33,883 nt of DNA from VRUE01 sp040901495 (GTDB taxonomy: Bacteria > Actinomycetota > Thermoleophilia > Solirubrobacterales > 70-9): positions 1 through 33,883 of the forward strand of contig JBBDYO010000030.1 in NCBI GenBank assembly GCA_040901495.1, written 5' to 3'. Within the stretch, counting starts at the first letter, position 1. Every line of letters begins with the position of its first letter. Below are positions 21,625 through 30,705 of the stretch, piece by piece. The notes below the pieces were generated by a model. That model was not told the DNA's origin. It made no database searches and saw nothing but the letters and a program-made list of their open reading frames with translations. Made by a program: the position numbers and the translations under genes.

Positions 21625-23267
21625 ATCCGCTCGGGGGCGGAGATGCCGAGTAGGCCGAGCGCCCCCGCGATCGTCCGCTTGGTGAGCATGCAGAGCGCCA
21701 GCCGCGACTGCTCGACACCCTCTCCGGGCGCCCCGACCACCTGACAGTCGCGGTAGAACGCGTGAAAGTCGGCCGCAACTGCGGTCGAGTACGCGCAGAT
21801 GCGATGCGGCCCACGGCGCGCCGCGGCCTCGCGAATCTCCTCGGGGAACTCCAGTAGCCGCTTGACGAGCTCCTTCTCGGCGGGCTCCAGCGCGGTCCCG
21901 GGCGTCGGGGCCCCGGCTGCCGCGGCCACCTCCGCCGTCCCCTCCCCCGCTTTGCGCAGGATGCTGGCAATCCGGGCATGCGCGTACTGCACGTAGTAGA
22001 CCGGGTTGTCGCTCGACTCCCGCCGCGCCAGCTCGAGGTCGAGGTCGACGGCCGTGTCGTGACTCCGCCAGAGCATGAACCAGCGCGCCGCGTCGACGCC
22101 GATGTCGTCGATCAGCTCGTCGAGTGAGACGAAATCGCCGCTGCGCTTGGCCATCTGGGTGCGCTCGCCGCCTTCGACGATGTGGACCAGGCGCATGATC
22201 AGGGTCTCGAGAGAATCGGGGTCGACGCCAAGCGCGGCGAGGGCGGCACGAAGGCGCGGCGCGTAACCGTGATGATCGGCGCCGAGCACGTTGATCAGCC
22301 GCCCGAAGCCACGGTCCAGCTTGCCCAGGTGGTAGGCGACATCGGCGGCGAGGTAGGTCGGCTCGCCATCGGCCCGAACCAGAACCCGGTCCTTGTCGTC
22401 GTCGAAGTCGGTGGTCCGCAGCCACAGGGCCCCCTCGCTCTTATAGGTGTGACCTCCCTCCTCCAGCCGCGCAAGCGCCTGGTCGACCTCCCCCGCCGTG
22501 TAGAGGTCGCGCTCCGAGAGCCAGTTGTCGAAGCGAACCCCGAAGCGGTCGAGGGTCGCCTTCACCCCTTCGAGGATCAGCGCCACCCCACCGCTGCCGA
22601 CCGCGTCGAGATCGGCGGGATCGACGCCCTCGGTGCGGAGGCGCTCGGCCAGAGCGGCGACGTAGTCGCCCTTGTAGCCGTCCTCGGGCGGCTCGCCTCC
22701 GGTCATCGCGGCGGCGATGGAAGCGGCGAAGCGCTCGATCTGCCCACCCGCGTCGTTGACGTAGAACTCCCGCTGGACCTCGTGCCCGACCGCCTCGAGC
22801 AGCCGCACCACCGCGTCGCCGTAGGCGGCGTGGCGCCCGCCGCCGACGTGCAGTGGCCCGGTTGGGTTGGCGGAGACGAACTCGACCAGGATGCGCTCGG
22901 GCGAATCGGTCCGGTCCGGTCCGAGGTCATCGCCCGCCGCCGCAAGGCGCTCCATCGCCCGCCTATACCAGGCGTCGGAGAGAAAGAGGTTGACGAACCC
23001 CGGCCCGGCCACCTCGAGCCGATCGACGCTGTCGCCGGCGCTCAGCTCGCGCTCGAGCTCGGTGCAGAGGCGGGCGGCGACATCGCGCGGGCTTTCGCCA
23101 AGCGGTGCGGCCAGCAGCATCGCGGCGTTGGAGCTGTAGTCCCCCAGCTCGGGCTTGGGCGGACGGTCCAGGGTGGGCGCGGGATTGGTCGGCTCACCGT
23201 CCCGCACGGCACGAGTTGCCTGGCTGACGGCCTCGTGGAGCTCGGCGATCGACTCGGTTGCACTCAC
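21621..23267 (-). CDS. argS: Arginyl-tRNA synthetase
   Basis: A 548-residue class I aminoacyl-tRNA synthetase. The N-terminal Add1 domain (to about 110) is followed by V-S-A-N-P-T-G-P-L-H-V-G-G-G-R, whose H-V-G-G at 140-143 is the HIGH-motif variant. The M-A-K-R-S-G segment corresponds to KMSKS. The V-Y-Y-V-Q-Y-A-H-A-R-I helix and the C-terminal DALR-like anticodon domain are normal. The frame is open to 23393, but GTG at 23267 gives the usual N-terminus. It charges tRNA-Arg. Divergent from the phosphoesterase with 46 bases between starts. Confidence 0.95.
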   Translation of the reverse strand: MSATESIAELHEAVSQATRAVRDGEPTNPAPTLDRPPKPELGDYSSNAAMLLAAPLGESPRDVAARLCTELERELSAGDSVDRLEVAGPGFVNLFLSDAWYRRAMERLAAAGDDLGPDRTDSPERILVEFVSANPTGPLHVGGGRHAAYGDAVVRLLEAVGHEVQREFYVNDAGGQIERFAASIAAAMTGGEPPEDGYKGDYVAALAERLRTEGVDPADLDAVGSGGVALILEGVKATLDRFGVRFDNWLSERDLYTAGEVDQALARLEEGGHTYKSEGALWLRTTDFDDDKDRVLVRADGEPTYLAADVAYHLGKLDRGFGRLINVLGADHHGYAPRLRAALAALGVDPDSLETLIMRLVHIVEGGERTQMAKRSGDFVSLDELIDDIGVDAARWFMLWRSHDTAVDLDLELARRESSDNPVYYVQYAHARIASILRKAGEGTAEVAAAAGAPTPGTALEPAEKELVKRLLEFPEEIREAAARRGPHRICAYSTAVAADFHAFYRDCQVVGAPGEGVEQSRLALCMLTKRTIAGALGLLGISAPERM

Positions 23268-23313
23268 CGCATCATCGTATGGACCCGTGCCGGGCCAGGG
23301 TACGCTGGCCGGC

Positions 23314-24054
23314 ATGCGCGTTGCCGTAATCAGCGATGTCCACGCCAACCTGCCCGCCCTGGAGGCGGTGCTCGCGGCGATCGACGAGAGCAAGGTCGAC
23401 GAGGCCTGGTGCCTCGGGGACGTGATCGGCTACGGAGCCGAGCCCGACGCCTGCACCGAGCTGGTGCGAGAGCGATGCGCCGTTTGCCTGGTTGGGAACC
23501 ACGACCTCGCCGTGTTAGGTGCTCTGGAGACCTCCGCCTTCTCCGAGGCCGCCGCCGAAGCCGTCGTCTGGACGCGCGAGAACATCGCGGAGGGGACGCT
23601 CGACTTCCTCAGGGAGCTGTCCCCTACCGCACAACGGGACGGCATCGGCCTCTTCCACGCCTCCCCGCGCGACCCCGTCTGGGAGTACGTGCTGTCCGGG
23701 GAGCAGGCGAACGCGTGCCTGGACGTGCAGGAGGAGAGGATCGCGCTGATCGGCCACTCGCACGTGGCCCTGTTCTTCTCGCGACTCGTCGACGGCGCGC
23801 GCGATCAGATGCGCGGCGCCCAGGCCAACGATGGCGCCCTGCTCAACCTCGACAGCGGCAGCTGGCTCGTCAATCCGGGCAGTGTCGGGCAACCGCGCGA
23901 CGGCGACCCGCGCGCGGCGTGGCTCGAGCTCGACACCGACGAGGCAGCTGCTCACTTCCACCGGGTTCCCTACGACATCGAGCGAACGGCGCAGTCGATC
24001 GTCGACGCCGGGCTTCCACAACGCCTCGCCGACCGTCTGCACACCGGCCAATGA
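23314..24054 (+). CDS. Metallophosphoesterase, YfcE/MJ0936-like
   Basis: A 246-residue calcineurin-type phosphoesterase with all metal-site motifs: S-D-V-H-A-N (Asp8, His10), L-G-D-V-I-G-Y-G, G-N-H-D, H-A-S-P, G-H-S-H and N-P-G-S-V-G-Q-P. Family members hydrolyse phosphodiesters or cyclic nucleotides with two divalent metals; the physiological substrate is not predictable. The ATG at 23314 begins exactly at the first strand. No clear Shine-Dalgarno is visible, so it may be leaderless. Confidence 0.9.
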   Translation: MRVAVISDVHANLPALEAVLAAIDESKVDEAWCLGDVIGYGAEPDACTELVRERCAVCLVGNHDLAVLGALETSAFSEAAAEAVVWTRENIAEGTLDFLRELSPTAQRDGIGLFHASPRDPVWEYVLSGEQANACLDVQEERIALIGHSHVALFFSRLVDGARDQMRGAQANDGALLNLDSGSWLVNPGSVGQPRDGDPRAAWLELDTDEAAAHFHRVPYDIERTAQSIVDAGLPQRLADRLHTGQ

Positions 24055-24109
24055 ACCCTTATATGCAGGCTAAATTCAGCTCAATGACGGTTCTCTAGAC
24101 TCGCCACGC

Positions 24110-24685
24110 ATGGGTCGACCGGTCCCATACCTGCTTGCCCTGGCGCTCGGCCTGCTTGCCGCGCTCGCCCTCGCGTCCTGCGGCAAGGAGGACGCGCAGC
24201 TGCTGCCGGGTGAAACCGCGCAAGAGATCACCGCCAACCTCGACACGGTCAGGCTGCTGGCGGACGAAGGAGACTGCGTCGGCGCGGAAAGCGCCGCCGA
24301 ACAGGTGGGCGAACAGATCGAAGCGCTCGGCGGCGTCGACTCAAGGCTGAAGGAAGCGCTCCTGGACGGGGCGGAGCGGTTGAACGAAGTCGTCGACAAC
24401 TGCGACGAAGAAACCACCGAATCGGTGGACCCGCGGACCGTCCCGACCGAAACAGAAGAGAGCGACAAGAAAGAGGAAAAGGAAAGGGAGAAGGAAGAAA
24501 AGGAGCGGGAAAAGGAAGAACGGGATAGGGAAAAAGAAGAAGAGAAGGAACCCGATGTCCCCACGACACCGTCCGAACCACCGGAAGAAGAAGGGGATGA
24601 AGGGGACGGCGACGAGGAAGAAGACGAAGGCGAATCGCCCTCCGGCGGAGTGAGCCCGGGCGGCTCCGTGGAAGGAGGCGACTGA
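24110..24685 (+). CDS. Lipoprotein with acidic/basic repetitive tail
   Basis: A 191-residue predicted lipoprotein. The signal peptide ends in L-A-S-C with Cys24 as the lipid-attachment residue. Residues about 35-100 look helical, with two further Cys (in D-E-G-D-C and D-N-C-D). From about 115 the sequence is almost entirely Glu/Lys/Arg (K-E-E-K-E-R-E-K repeats, a likely long single helix), then Pro and Glu/Asp-rich. The tail may be an extended spacer in the wall. Its TGA overlaps the kinase ATG by one base, so it is co-translated with the Ser/Thr kinase and could be its extracellular partner or target. That link is inference. Confidence 0.8.
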   Translation: MGRPVPYLLALALGLLAALALASCGKEDAQLLPGETAQEITANLDTVRLLADEGDCVGAESAAEQVGEQIEALGGVDSRLKEALLDGAERLNEVVDNCDEETTESVDPRTVPTETEESDKKEEKEREKEEKEREKEERDREKEEEKEPDVPTTPSEPPEEEGDEGDGDEEEDEGESPSGGVSPGGSVEGGD

Positions 24686-25896
24686 TGGAGGCCGGCAGCC
24701 TCTCGGGCCGCTATGAGATTGGGGACCGGCTCGGCTCGGGCGGGATGTCGAACGTCTATAAGGCCACCGATCGCACCCTCGAGCGCACCGTGGCGGTCAA
24801 GATCCTCGCCGAGCACCTCTCCGACGACGAGCGCTTCGTGGCCCGCTTCCGCCGGGAGGCGCTTGCCGTCGCGAAACTGATCCACCCGAACATCGTCCAG
24901 GTCTACGACACCGGCGTCGACGGAGACAGGCATTTCATCGTGATGGAGTACGTCGAGGGCCGCTCCGGCGCCCAGATCCTCCAGCGCCAGGGGCCTCTGG
25001 ACTTCGAGCTCGCCATCGAGGCCGGCCTCCAGGCCTGCGCGGGACTGGACTACGCACACCGCAGCGGGATCATCCACCGCGACGTCAAGCCGGGCAACCT
25101 GATGATCGTCGGCGGCCCGGTTGGGGGCGGCGAGATGACCGTCAAACTGACCGATTTCGGCATCGCCCGGGCAATCGAACAGACCCGCATCACGCAGGTC
25201 GGCTCGGTGGTCGGCACCGCCGCCTACCTCTCGCCGGAGCAGGTGCGCGGCGAGGAGGCGACTCCGGCGACGGACGTCTACGCGCTCGGGGTCGTGACCT
25301 ACCAGTTCCTGACCGGGCGCCTGCCGTATGAGGGCTCGAGCCTTGCTGAGCTGGCGGTCCGCCAGCAGAACGAGCGTCCGCTACCGCCCACCACCTACAA
25401 CGATGAGGTTCCCGAGGCACTCAGCGCCGCGGTCCTACGGGCGCTCGAAGGCGACCCCGCCCGCCGCTACGCGGACGCCGACGAGATGGCGGGGGGCCTG
25501 CGCCGCGGGCTGCAGGGCGAGGACGTAACCCTTCCCCTGGGCGAGGAATCGACTCCGACCCGGGTGCTCGGCGGGGAAACCGGGACCAGGCGGCTCGACC
25601 AGACCGGCCAGACCGAGTACAGGCCAGCCCCTTCGCCGAGCAGGCGACCGGCCGTGCGGCACCCGCAACCGCCCCCACCTCCGCTGCCCGAACCCGCGAA
25701 GCGAAGCGCCTTCTCGCGGTTCGCCAGGTTCGTGATGGCCACGATCACCCTAGCCCTGATCGCGGCGGCCGTTGCCGCGGTCGTGATCATCGCCACCGAC
25801 ACGGCAAGCAGCGTGGAAATCACCGATGTTGCCGGGGAATCGGTTGACAGAGTGGTCGAAGAGCTGAAGGAACTGGTCGAAAGAAACACCGAATAG
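24685..25896 (+). CDS. PknB-like Ser/Thr protein kinase with vestigial extracellular tail
   Basis: A 403-residue transmembrane kinase. The glycine-rich loop is G-S-G-G-M-S-N-V (17-24), followed by catalytic Lys39, Glu58, H-R-D-V-K-P-G-N (131-138) with Asp133, D-F-G (157-159), and T-A-A-Y-L-S-P-E-Q in the activation segment. All catalytic residues are present. A Pro-rich juxtamembrane linker (about 285-340) precedes one membrane helix (about 345-370). Only about 30 residues follow outside, resembling the first strand and helix of a single PASTA domain (V-x-I-T-D-V-A-G-E-S-V-D-R-V-V-E-E-L-K). PknB has several full PASTA domains, so ligand sensing would differ here. Confidence 0.92.
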   Translation: MEAGSLSGRYEIGDRLGSGGMSNVYKATDRTLERTVAVKILAEHLSDDERFVARFRREALAVAKLIHPNIVQVYDTGVDGDRHFIVMEYVEGRSGAQILQRQGPLDFELAIEAGLQACAGLDYAHRSGIIHRDVKPGNLMIVGGPVGGGEMTVKLTDFGIARAIEQTRITQVGSVVGTAAYLSPEQVRGEEATPATDVYALGVVTYQFLTGRLPYEGSSLAELAVRQQNERPLPPTTYNDEVPEALSAAVLRALEGDPARRYADADEMAGGLRRGLQGEDVTLPLGEESTPTRVLGGETGTRRLDQTGQTEYRPAPSPSRRPAVRHPQPPPPPLPEPAKRSAFSRFARFVMATITLALIAAAVAAVVIIATDTASSVEITDVAGESVDRVVEELKELVERNTE

Positions 25897-25907
25897 CGGC
25901 TGCGCGT

Positions 25908-26011
25908 GGGGAGCGGATGTGGCTCCCGCGGAGACCGTCCGTTTGTCTCCAGTCAGAAGCTTTGAAGGGTCACCGCTCCTAAAGCCTCCGCGGGAGCCAC
26001 ATCCGCTCCCC
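25908..26011. repeat. Perfect 26-base inverted repeat between convergent genes
   Basis: Bases 25908-25933 are the exact reverse complement of 25986-26011, with a 52-base intervening sequence. The outer end starts GGGGAGCGGATGTGG. The repeat occupies almost the whole 141-base spacer between the kinase stop and the tgt stop. It could fold into a long hairpin acting as a bidirectional terminator, but there is no T-run on either strand. A MITE-like or other mobile palindrome is the alternative. Confidence 0.85.
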
Positions 26012-26037
26012 TCACTCAATCGCTTCGGAGCTTGCTC

Positions 26038-27243
26038 TCAGCCAGCAGCCCAGGGAGGTGATCCGTCCAGGACAGAGGCTGCGTAGGTGCTGAAGGTTCC
26101 TGCTTTTATGGCGGTGCGGGCTTGGGTTGTTAGCTGGTGCATGTAGGTGAGGTTGTGGAGGCAGAGAAGGCGGACGGCGGTCAGCTCCTGCGCTCGCGAG
26201 AGGTAGCTGAGGTAGTCGCGGTCGTGGCGCTGGCAGGCCGGGCACGGGCAGCCGTCGACGATCGGGCTTCGATCGCCCTCCCACCCTGTCTTGCGCAGGT
26301 CGATGCGGAAGCGGCTGTCGGGGTCGGGCGCCAGAGCCGTGCCGTGCCGTGCCAGGCGCGTCGGGACCGCGCAGTCGAAGACGTCGAGGCCGAGGGCGAT
26401 GCCGCTGAGCAGATCGTCGACCTCACCGATCCCAAGCAGGTGCTTCGGGGCTTCCTCCGGGAGCAGTGGCGCCGTCAGCTCCAGCACCCGGCGCATCTCC
26501 TCCTTGTCGCGGCCGAGGGTACCGCCGATCGCGAGGCCGTCGACACCGGCCTCTGAGACCGCCTGTGCTGACTCGCGGCGCAGGTCCTCGTGGACGCCGC
26601 CCTGGACGATCCCGAACACCGCCTGGCGCGGCGGCCCCTCGCTCCCGTGCCAGTCGAGGCAGCGCTCCAGCCAGCGGTGGGTGCGCTCCATCGAGCGAGC
26701 CGTGTACTCGCGATCGGCATGGTAGGGGGTGCACTCGTCGAAGACCAGGGCGATGTCCGAGCCCAGCTTCGCTTGGATCTCCATCGAGACCTCGGGTGAG
26801 ACGAACAGCGGGGTCCCGTCCTTATAGGAGCGGAAGCGCACCCCCTCCTCGCCGATCGAGAGCACCGAGCCGTGGTCCCCGCCGGGCCGGCCGCTGCCCT
26901 TTACCTCGTCGGCGACGCCGCCATGCGCCAGCGAGAAGACCTGAAAGCCGCCGGAGTCGGTGATCAGCGCCCGGTCCCAACCCATGAACTCATGCAATCC
27001 GCCCGCGGCGGCGATCCGGTCAGGGCTCGGCGAGACGAACAGGTGGTAGGTGTTGCCGAGGATCAGCTCGTACCCCAGCTCGGCCACCTCCGCGGACTCC
27101 AGCCCCCGCACCGTCCCCTTGGTCGCCAGCGGGATGAACGCCGGCGTCCGCACTGGCCCGTGCGCGGTGTGAAGGACCCCCGCGCGGGCGGCCCCATCCC
27201 GCGCCTCGACCTCGAACCTCAGGCGATCCCTATCGAGCCTCAC
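26038..27243 (-). CDS. tgt: Queuine tRNA-ribosyltransferase (tRNA-guanine transglycosylase)
   Basis: A 401-residue TIM-barrel enzyme that exchanges guanine 34 of G-U-N anticodon tRNAs for a queuosine precursor. Asp96 lies in T-D-S-G-G-F-Q (general acid/substrate binding), V-F-D-E-C-T-P-Y binds the base, D-V-F-D-C-A-V-P-T-R-L-A-R-H-G has the nucleophilic Asp, and the zinc site is C-P-C-P-A-C-Q then C-L-H. A glycine-rich insertion (about 112-128) replaces the usual compact loop. The GTG start overlaps the gpmI stop (GTGA). Last gene of the glycolytic operon. No queuosine biosynthesis genes are in the window. Confidence 0.95.
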   Translation of the reverse strand: MRLDRDRLRFEVEARDGAARAGVLHTAHGPVRTPAFIPLATKGTVRGLESAEVAELGYELILGNTYHLFVSPSPDRIAAAGGLHEFMGWDRALITDSGGFQVFSLAHGGVADEVKGSGRPGGDHGSVLSIGEEGVRFRSYKDGTPLFVSPEVSMEIQAKLGSDIALVFDECTPYHADREYTARSMERTHRWLERCLDWHGSEGPPRQAVFGIVQGGVHEDLRRESAQAVSEAGVDGLAIGGTLGRDKEEMRRVLELTAPLLPEEAPKHLLGIGEVDDLLSGIALGLDVFDCAVPTRLARHGTALAPDPDSRFRIDLRKTGWEGDRSPIVDGCPCPACQRHDRDYLSYLSRAQELTAVRLLCLHNLTYMHQLTTQARTAIKAGTFSTYAASVLDGSPPWAAG

Positions 27244-28760
27244 GCGATCAGCGAGTGGCCGGTCATCGCCTCGGGCTGGGGGATGCCGAGCAGCTGCAGC
27301 GCGGTTGGCGCCACGTCGGCGAGGATCCCGTGGTCGCGCAGCCGCAATCCCTCGGCGGTGACGATCAGCGGCACCGGGTTGAGCGAGTGCGCGGTGTTCG
27401 GCGAGCCATCGGGCTCGAGCATGTGGTCGCAGTTGCCGTGGTCGGCGGTGACGATGCAGGCGCCGCCGGTGCGCTCGACTGCCGCGACCACATCGCCGAG
27501 GCAGCCGTCAACCGTCTCGACCGCGCTAACGGCGGCGGGGATCACACCGGTGTGCCCGACCATGTCGGGGTTGGCGAAGTTGATGATGCCGAAGCGGTAG
27601 TCGCCACCCTCCCAGCGACTTACGAACGCCGCGGCGGCGGCGCGAGCGCTCATCTCGGGCTTGTGGTCGTAGGTCGGCACGTCGCGTGGCGAATCGACCA
27701 GGCAGCGCTCCTCCCCCTCCCACTCCTCCTCGCGACCCCCGTTGAAGAAGTAGGTGACGTGGGCGTACTTCTCGGTCTCGGCGACGTGGAGCTGGCGCCC
27801 ACCCCCCTCCGAGACGACTTCCGCCAAAGTGGTCTTTGGGCGCGCCTCCGGAAAGGCGACGGGATAGGGCCAGCCCTTTTTGTACTCGGCCATCGTCGCC
27901 AGGTCGAGGAGCGGCCCGCCGGTGCGCGAGAGCTCATCGAGCCCAGGCTCGGCGAGGGCGCGGGTCATCTGCCGGGCCCGGTCCGGGCGGAAGTTGATGA
28001 AGATCCCGACATCGCCCTGGGCAACGCCGTCGTAGTCGCCGATCACGGTCGGTTTGACGAACTCATCCGTGTCCCCGTGCTCGTAGGAGGACTCGATTGC
28101 CTCGGCGGCGCTTGCCGCGTGCAGTCCACGCGCGTGGACGATTGCGTCGTAGGCGAGCTTGGTCCGCTCCCACCTGGTGTCGCGATCCATCGCGTAGTAG
28201 CGGCCGCTGACGGTCGCGATTCGGCCAGCGTGATGAAGCCAGCGCTCGAGCTCGGCGAGATAGGCACGACCACCGTGGGGCAGGGTGTCGCGGCCGTCGG
28301 TGAAGGCGTGGAAGACGATGTCGGGGACGCCCTCCTGGGAGGCGAGCTCAATCGTCGCCTCGAGGTGCTCCCAGCCGGAGTGCACGCCGCCGTCGGAGAC
28401 GAGGCCGAGCAGGTGCAGGCGGCCGCGCGGGCTCTGACGCGCGTGGGCACAAGCCGCCAGCAGTCCCTCGTTTTCGAAGAAACTGCCGTCGGCGATCGCG
28501 TCGTCGATACGGGCGAGGTCCTGCTTGACAATCGCGCCGGCGCCGAGGTTGAGGTGACCGACCTCGGAGTTGCCCATCTGCCCGTCGGGGAGGCCAACAT
28601 CGCGACCCTGGGCGGAGAGCTGCGTGTGGGGGGAGGAGTCCCAGAGGCGGTCGAAGACGGGTGTCTCGGCAAGCGAGATCGCATTGCCCGGGCCGGGAGG
28701 CGCGAGGCCCCAGCCGTCGAGGATGACCAGCGCGACCGAAGGGACCGGCAGCTCGGTCAC
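27240..28760 (-). CDS. gpmI: 2,3-bisphosphoglycerate-independent phosphoglycerate mutase
   Basis: A 506-residue metalloenzyme of the alkaline-phosphatase superfamily that interconverts 3- and 2-phosphoglycerate. L-V-I-L-D-G-W-G has metal-binding Asp15. G-Q-M-G-N-S-E-V-G-H has Ser65, which is phosphorylated during catalysis. F-H-A-F-T-D-G-R-D-T and the C-terminal T-A-D-H-G-N-C-D and H-S-L-N-P-V-P motifs are all present. Normal family length. GTG start overlaps the tpiA stop by four bases. Confidence 0.96.
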   Translation of the reverse strand: MTELPVPSVALVILDGWGLAPPGPGNAISLAETPVFDRLWDSSPHTQLSAQGRDVGLPDGQMGNSEVGHLNLGAGAIVKQDLARIDDAIADGSFFENEGLLAACAHARQSPRGRLHLLGLVSDGGVHSGWEHLEATIELASQEGVPDIVFHAFTDGRDTLPHGGRAYLAELERWLHHAGRIATVSGRYYAMDRDTRWERTKLAYDAIVHARGLHAASAAEAIESSYEHGDTDEFVKPTVIGDYDGVAQGDVGIFINFRPDRARQMTRALAEPGLDELSRTGGPLLDLATMAEYKKGWPYPVAFPEARPKTTLAEVVSEGGGRQLHVAETEKYAHVTYFFNGGREEEWEGEERCLVDSPRDVPTYDHKPEMSARAAAAAFVSRWEGGDYRFGIINFANPDMVGHTGVIPAAVSAVETVDGCLGDVVAAVERTGGACIVTADHGNCDHMLEPDGSPNTAHSLNPVPLIVTAEGLRLRDHGILADVAPTALQLLGIPQPEAMTGHSLIA

Positions 28761-29506
28761 GCTGCCTCGACGATGGCCGCGAAGTCTTCGGGGTCCAAGC
28801 TTGCCCCGCCGACCAGGGCCCCGTCGATGTCCGGCTGCGCCATCAGCTCCGCCGCGTTGGACGGCTTGACCGAGCCTCCGTAGAGGATCCGCATGCTGTC
28901 GCCGGCGCCGCCGCGCTCACGCAGCATGTCGCGGATGAAGGCGATCGTCTTCTGGGCCTGCTCGGGGGTGGCGGTGCGACCGGTGCCGATCGCCCAGATC
29001 GGCTCGTAGGCGATCACGACATCCGGCAGGCGCGCCGGCTCCACCCCGGCCAGGTCGGCCTGCAACTGGCGCTCCAGCACCGCCTCGGTCTGTCCCGCGT
29101 CACGGGCCTCCTCGCTCTCGCCGATGCAGAGGATCGGCTGGAGGCCGGCGGCGAGCGCCGCCGGGACCTTGCGCGCCAGCGCCTCATCGGCCTCGCCAAA
29201 GTACTGGCGGCGCTCGGAGTGGCCGAGGACCACGGCGTCGACGTCGAGCTCGACCAGCATCGACGCCGAGACCTCGCCGGTGAAGGCCCCCGACTCCTCC
29301 TCGTGCATGTTTTGGGCGGCGACCCGGACGGCGCTACCGCGCGAGCGCTCGATCACCTCGGAGAGGGCGAGAAAGGACGGGCAGATGACCACGTCGTGTT
29401 GGGTCGCCGCGATCTTCGGAAGCAGCGCGTCGACGAACTGACCCGCCTCGGCGACGGTCTTGTGCATCTTCCAGTTGGCGGCGATGTACGGCGTGCGCTC
29501 AGGCAT
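28757..29506 (-). CDS. tpiA: Triosephosphate isomerase
   Basis: A 249-residue TIM barrel. A-N-W-K-M (10-14) contains the catalytic Asn/Lys pair, V-L-G-H-S-E-R-R the electrophilic His, and A-Y-E-P-I-W-A-I-G-T-G the catalytic Glu and flexible loop 6. It interconverts dihydroxyacetone phosphate and glyceraldehyde 3-phosphate. The ATG at 29506 lies inside the end of pgk (8-base overlap), indicating translational coupling. Confidence 0.97.
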   Translation of the reverse strand: MPERTPYIAANWKMHKTVAEAGQFVDALLPKIAATQHDVVICPSFLALSEVIERSRGSAVRVAAQNMHEEESGAFTGEVSASMLVELDVDAVVLGHSERRQYFGEADEALARKVPAALAAGLQPILCIGESEEARDAGQTEAVLERQLQADLAGVEPARLPDVVIAYEPIWAIGTGRTATPEQAQKTIAFIRDMLRERGGAGDSMRILYGGSVKPSNAAELMAQPDIDGALVGGASLDPEDFAAIVEAA

Positions 29507-30686
29507 CTAATAGGACCTCCACTCCCGGCAGCTTCTTTCCCTCCAGCAGCTCCAACGACGCTCCTCCTCCGGTCGACAGCCAGTCCACCTTCTCACCGAG
29601 GCCGAACTGCTGCATCGCGGCAACCGAGTCGCCGCCGCCGAGCACCGTCGTCCCGGGCGCCTCGGCGATCGCCTCGGCGACGGCGCGGGTGCCCGCCGCA
29701 AACGGCGCCAGCTCGAAGGCGCCCATTGGCCCGTTCCACAGCACCGTGCCCGCGGCGGCGATCGCCTCGGCATAGGCGGCGGCCGTCCTCGGGCCGATGT
29801 CGAGGCCCATCCAGCCCTCCGGCACCTCGACCCCGTCGCTCTCGCGGACCTCGGTGTCGGCGTCGAAGCTCTTCCCCAAGACGAGGTCGACCGGCAGCAT
29901 CAGCTCGCAGTCGGAGGACTCTGCCCGCTCCAGCGCCTCGGCGGCCAGCTTCACCCCCTCCTCCTCGACCAGCGAGCTCCCGGTCTCGATCCCCTGCGCG
30001 CGGAAGAAGCTGAAGCACATCGCGCCGCCGATCAGGATCCGGTCGGCGACCTCCAGGAAGCGCTCGATCACCCCAACCTTGTCGGAGACCTTGGCGCCGC
30101 CGAGGACGACGACCAGGGGACGGGACGGAGACTCGACCACCCGGGCCAGCTCCGTCACCTCGCGCTCGAGCAGGAGGCCGGCGTAGGCCGGCAGGCGGTG
30201 CGCCACCCCCTCGGTGCTGGCGTGAGCCCGGTGGGCGGCGCCGAAGGCATCGTTCACGTAGATGTCCGCCAGCCCGCCGAGGGCCTCGGCCAGCTCGGGG
30301 TCGTTCTCGGTCTCGCCCGGCTCGAAGCGCACGTTCTCCAGCAGCAGGACGTCGCCCGGCCCCAGCCCGCCGGCCATCGCCTCGACCTCGTCGCCGGCCA
30401 CAGCCGGCGCCTGGCGCACCTCCGCCCCGAGCAGCTCGGCCAGCCGCTCCCCAACCGGGCGCATCGAGAGCGAGGGGTCGACCCTGCCCTTCGGCCGGCC
30501 CAGGTGGGAGACGAGGATCAGCGCAGCGCCCCGCTTCCGCAACAGCTCGATCGTCGGCAGCGCCGCCCTGATCCGGGTGTCGTCGGCGACCCGGCCGTCA
30601 TCGAGCGGGACGTTGAAGTCGACCCGGACCAGCACCCGCTTGTCCGCGACCTCGGCATCGCGGACTGTTGCCTTGGAGAAGCTCAA
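29499..30686 (-). CDS. pgk: Phosphoglycerate kinase
   Basis: A 395-residue two-domain kinase making ATP from 1,3-bisphosphoglycerate. R-V-L-V-R-V-D-F-N-V-P-L, S-H-L-G-R-P-K-G, G-G-A-K-V-S-D-K, L-W-N-G-P-M-G-A-F-E and G-G-G-D-S-V-A-A are all standard. The start is a TTG 19 bases after the gap stop with GGGACGGG upstream; no in-frame ATG gives a full N-terminus. The weak start may tune expression relative to gap. Confidence 0.96.
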   Translation of the reverse strand: MSFSKATVRDAEVADKRVLVRVDFNVPLDDGRVADDTRIRAALPTIELLRKRGAALILVSHLGRPKGRVDPSLSMRPVGERLAELLGAEVRQAPAVAGDEVEAMAGGLGPGDVLLLENVRFEPGETENDPELAEALGGLADIYVNDAFGAAHRAHASTEGVAHRLPAYAGLLLEREVTELARVVESPSRPLVVVLGGAKVSDKVGVIERFLEVADRILIGGAMCFSFFRAQGIETGSSLVEEEGVKLAAEALERAESSDCELMLPVDLVLGKSFDADTEVRESDGVEVPEGWMGLDIGPRTAAAYAEAIAAAGTVLWNGPMGAFELAPFAAGTRAVAEAIAEAPGTTVLGGGDSVAAMQQFGLGEKVDWLSTGGGASLELLEGKKLPGVEVLLDA

Positions 30687-30705
30687 CGACCCGTCCCGGC
30701 GCGGG

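Noticed and set aside
22182..24098. 638-codon open frame spanning the argS/phosphoesterase divergence
   Set aside because: Covers two well-supported genes in other frames and has shadow-type composition.
27255..28883. 542-codon open frame antisense to gpmI
   Set aside because: gpmI is certain on the other strand; the frame has no motifs.
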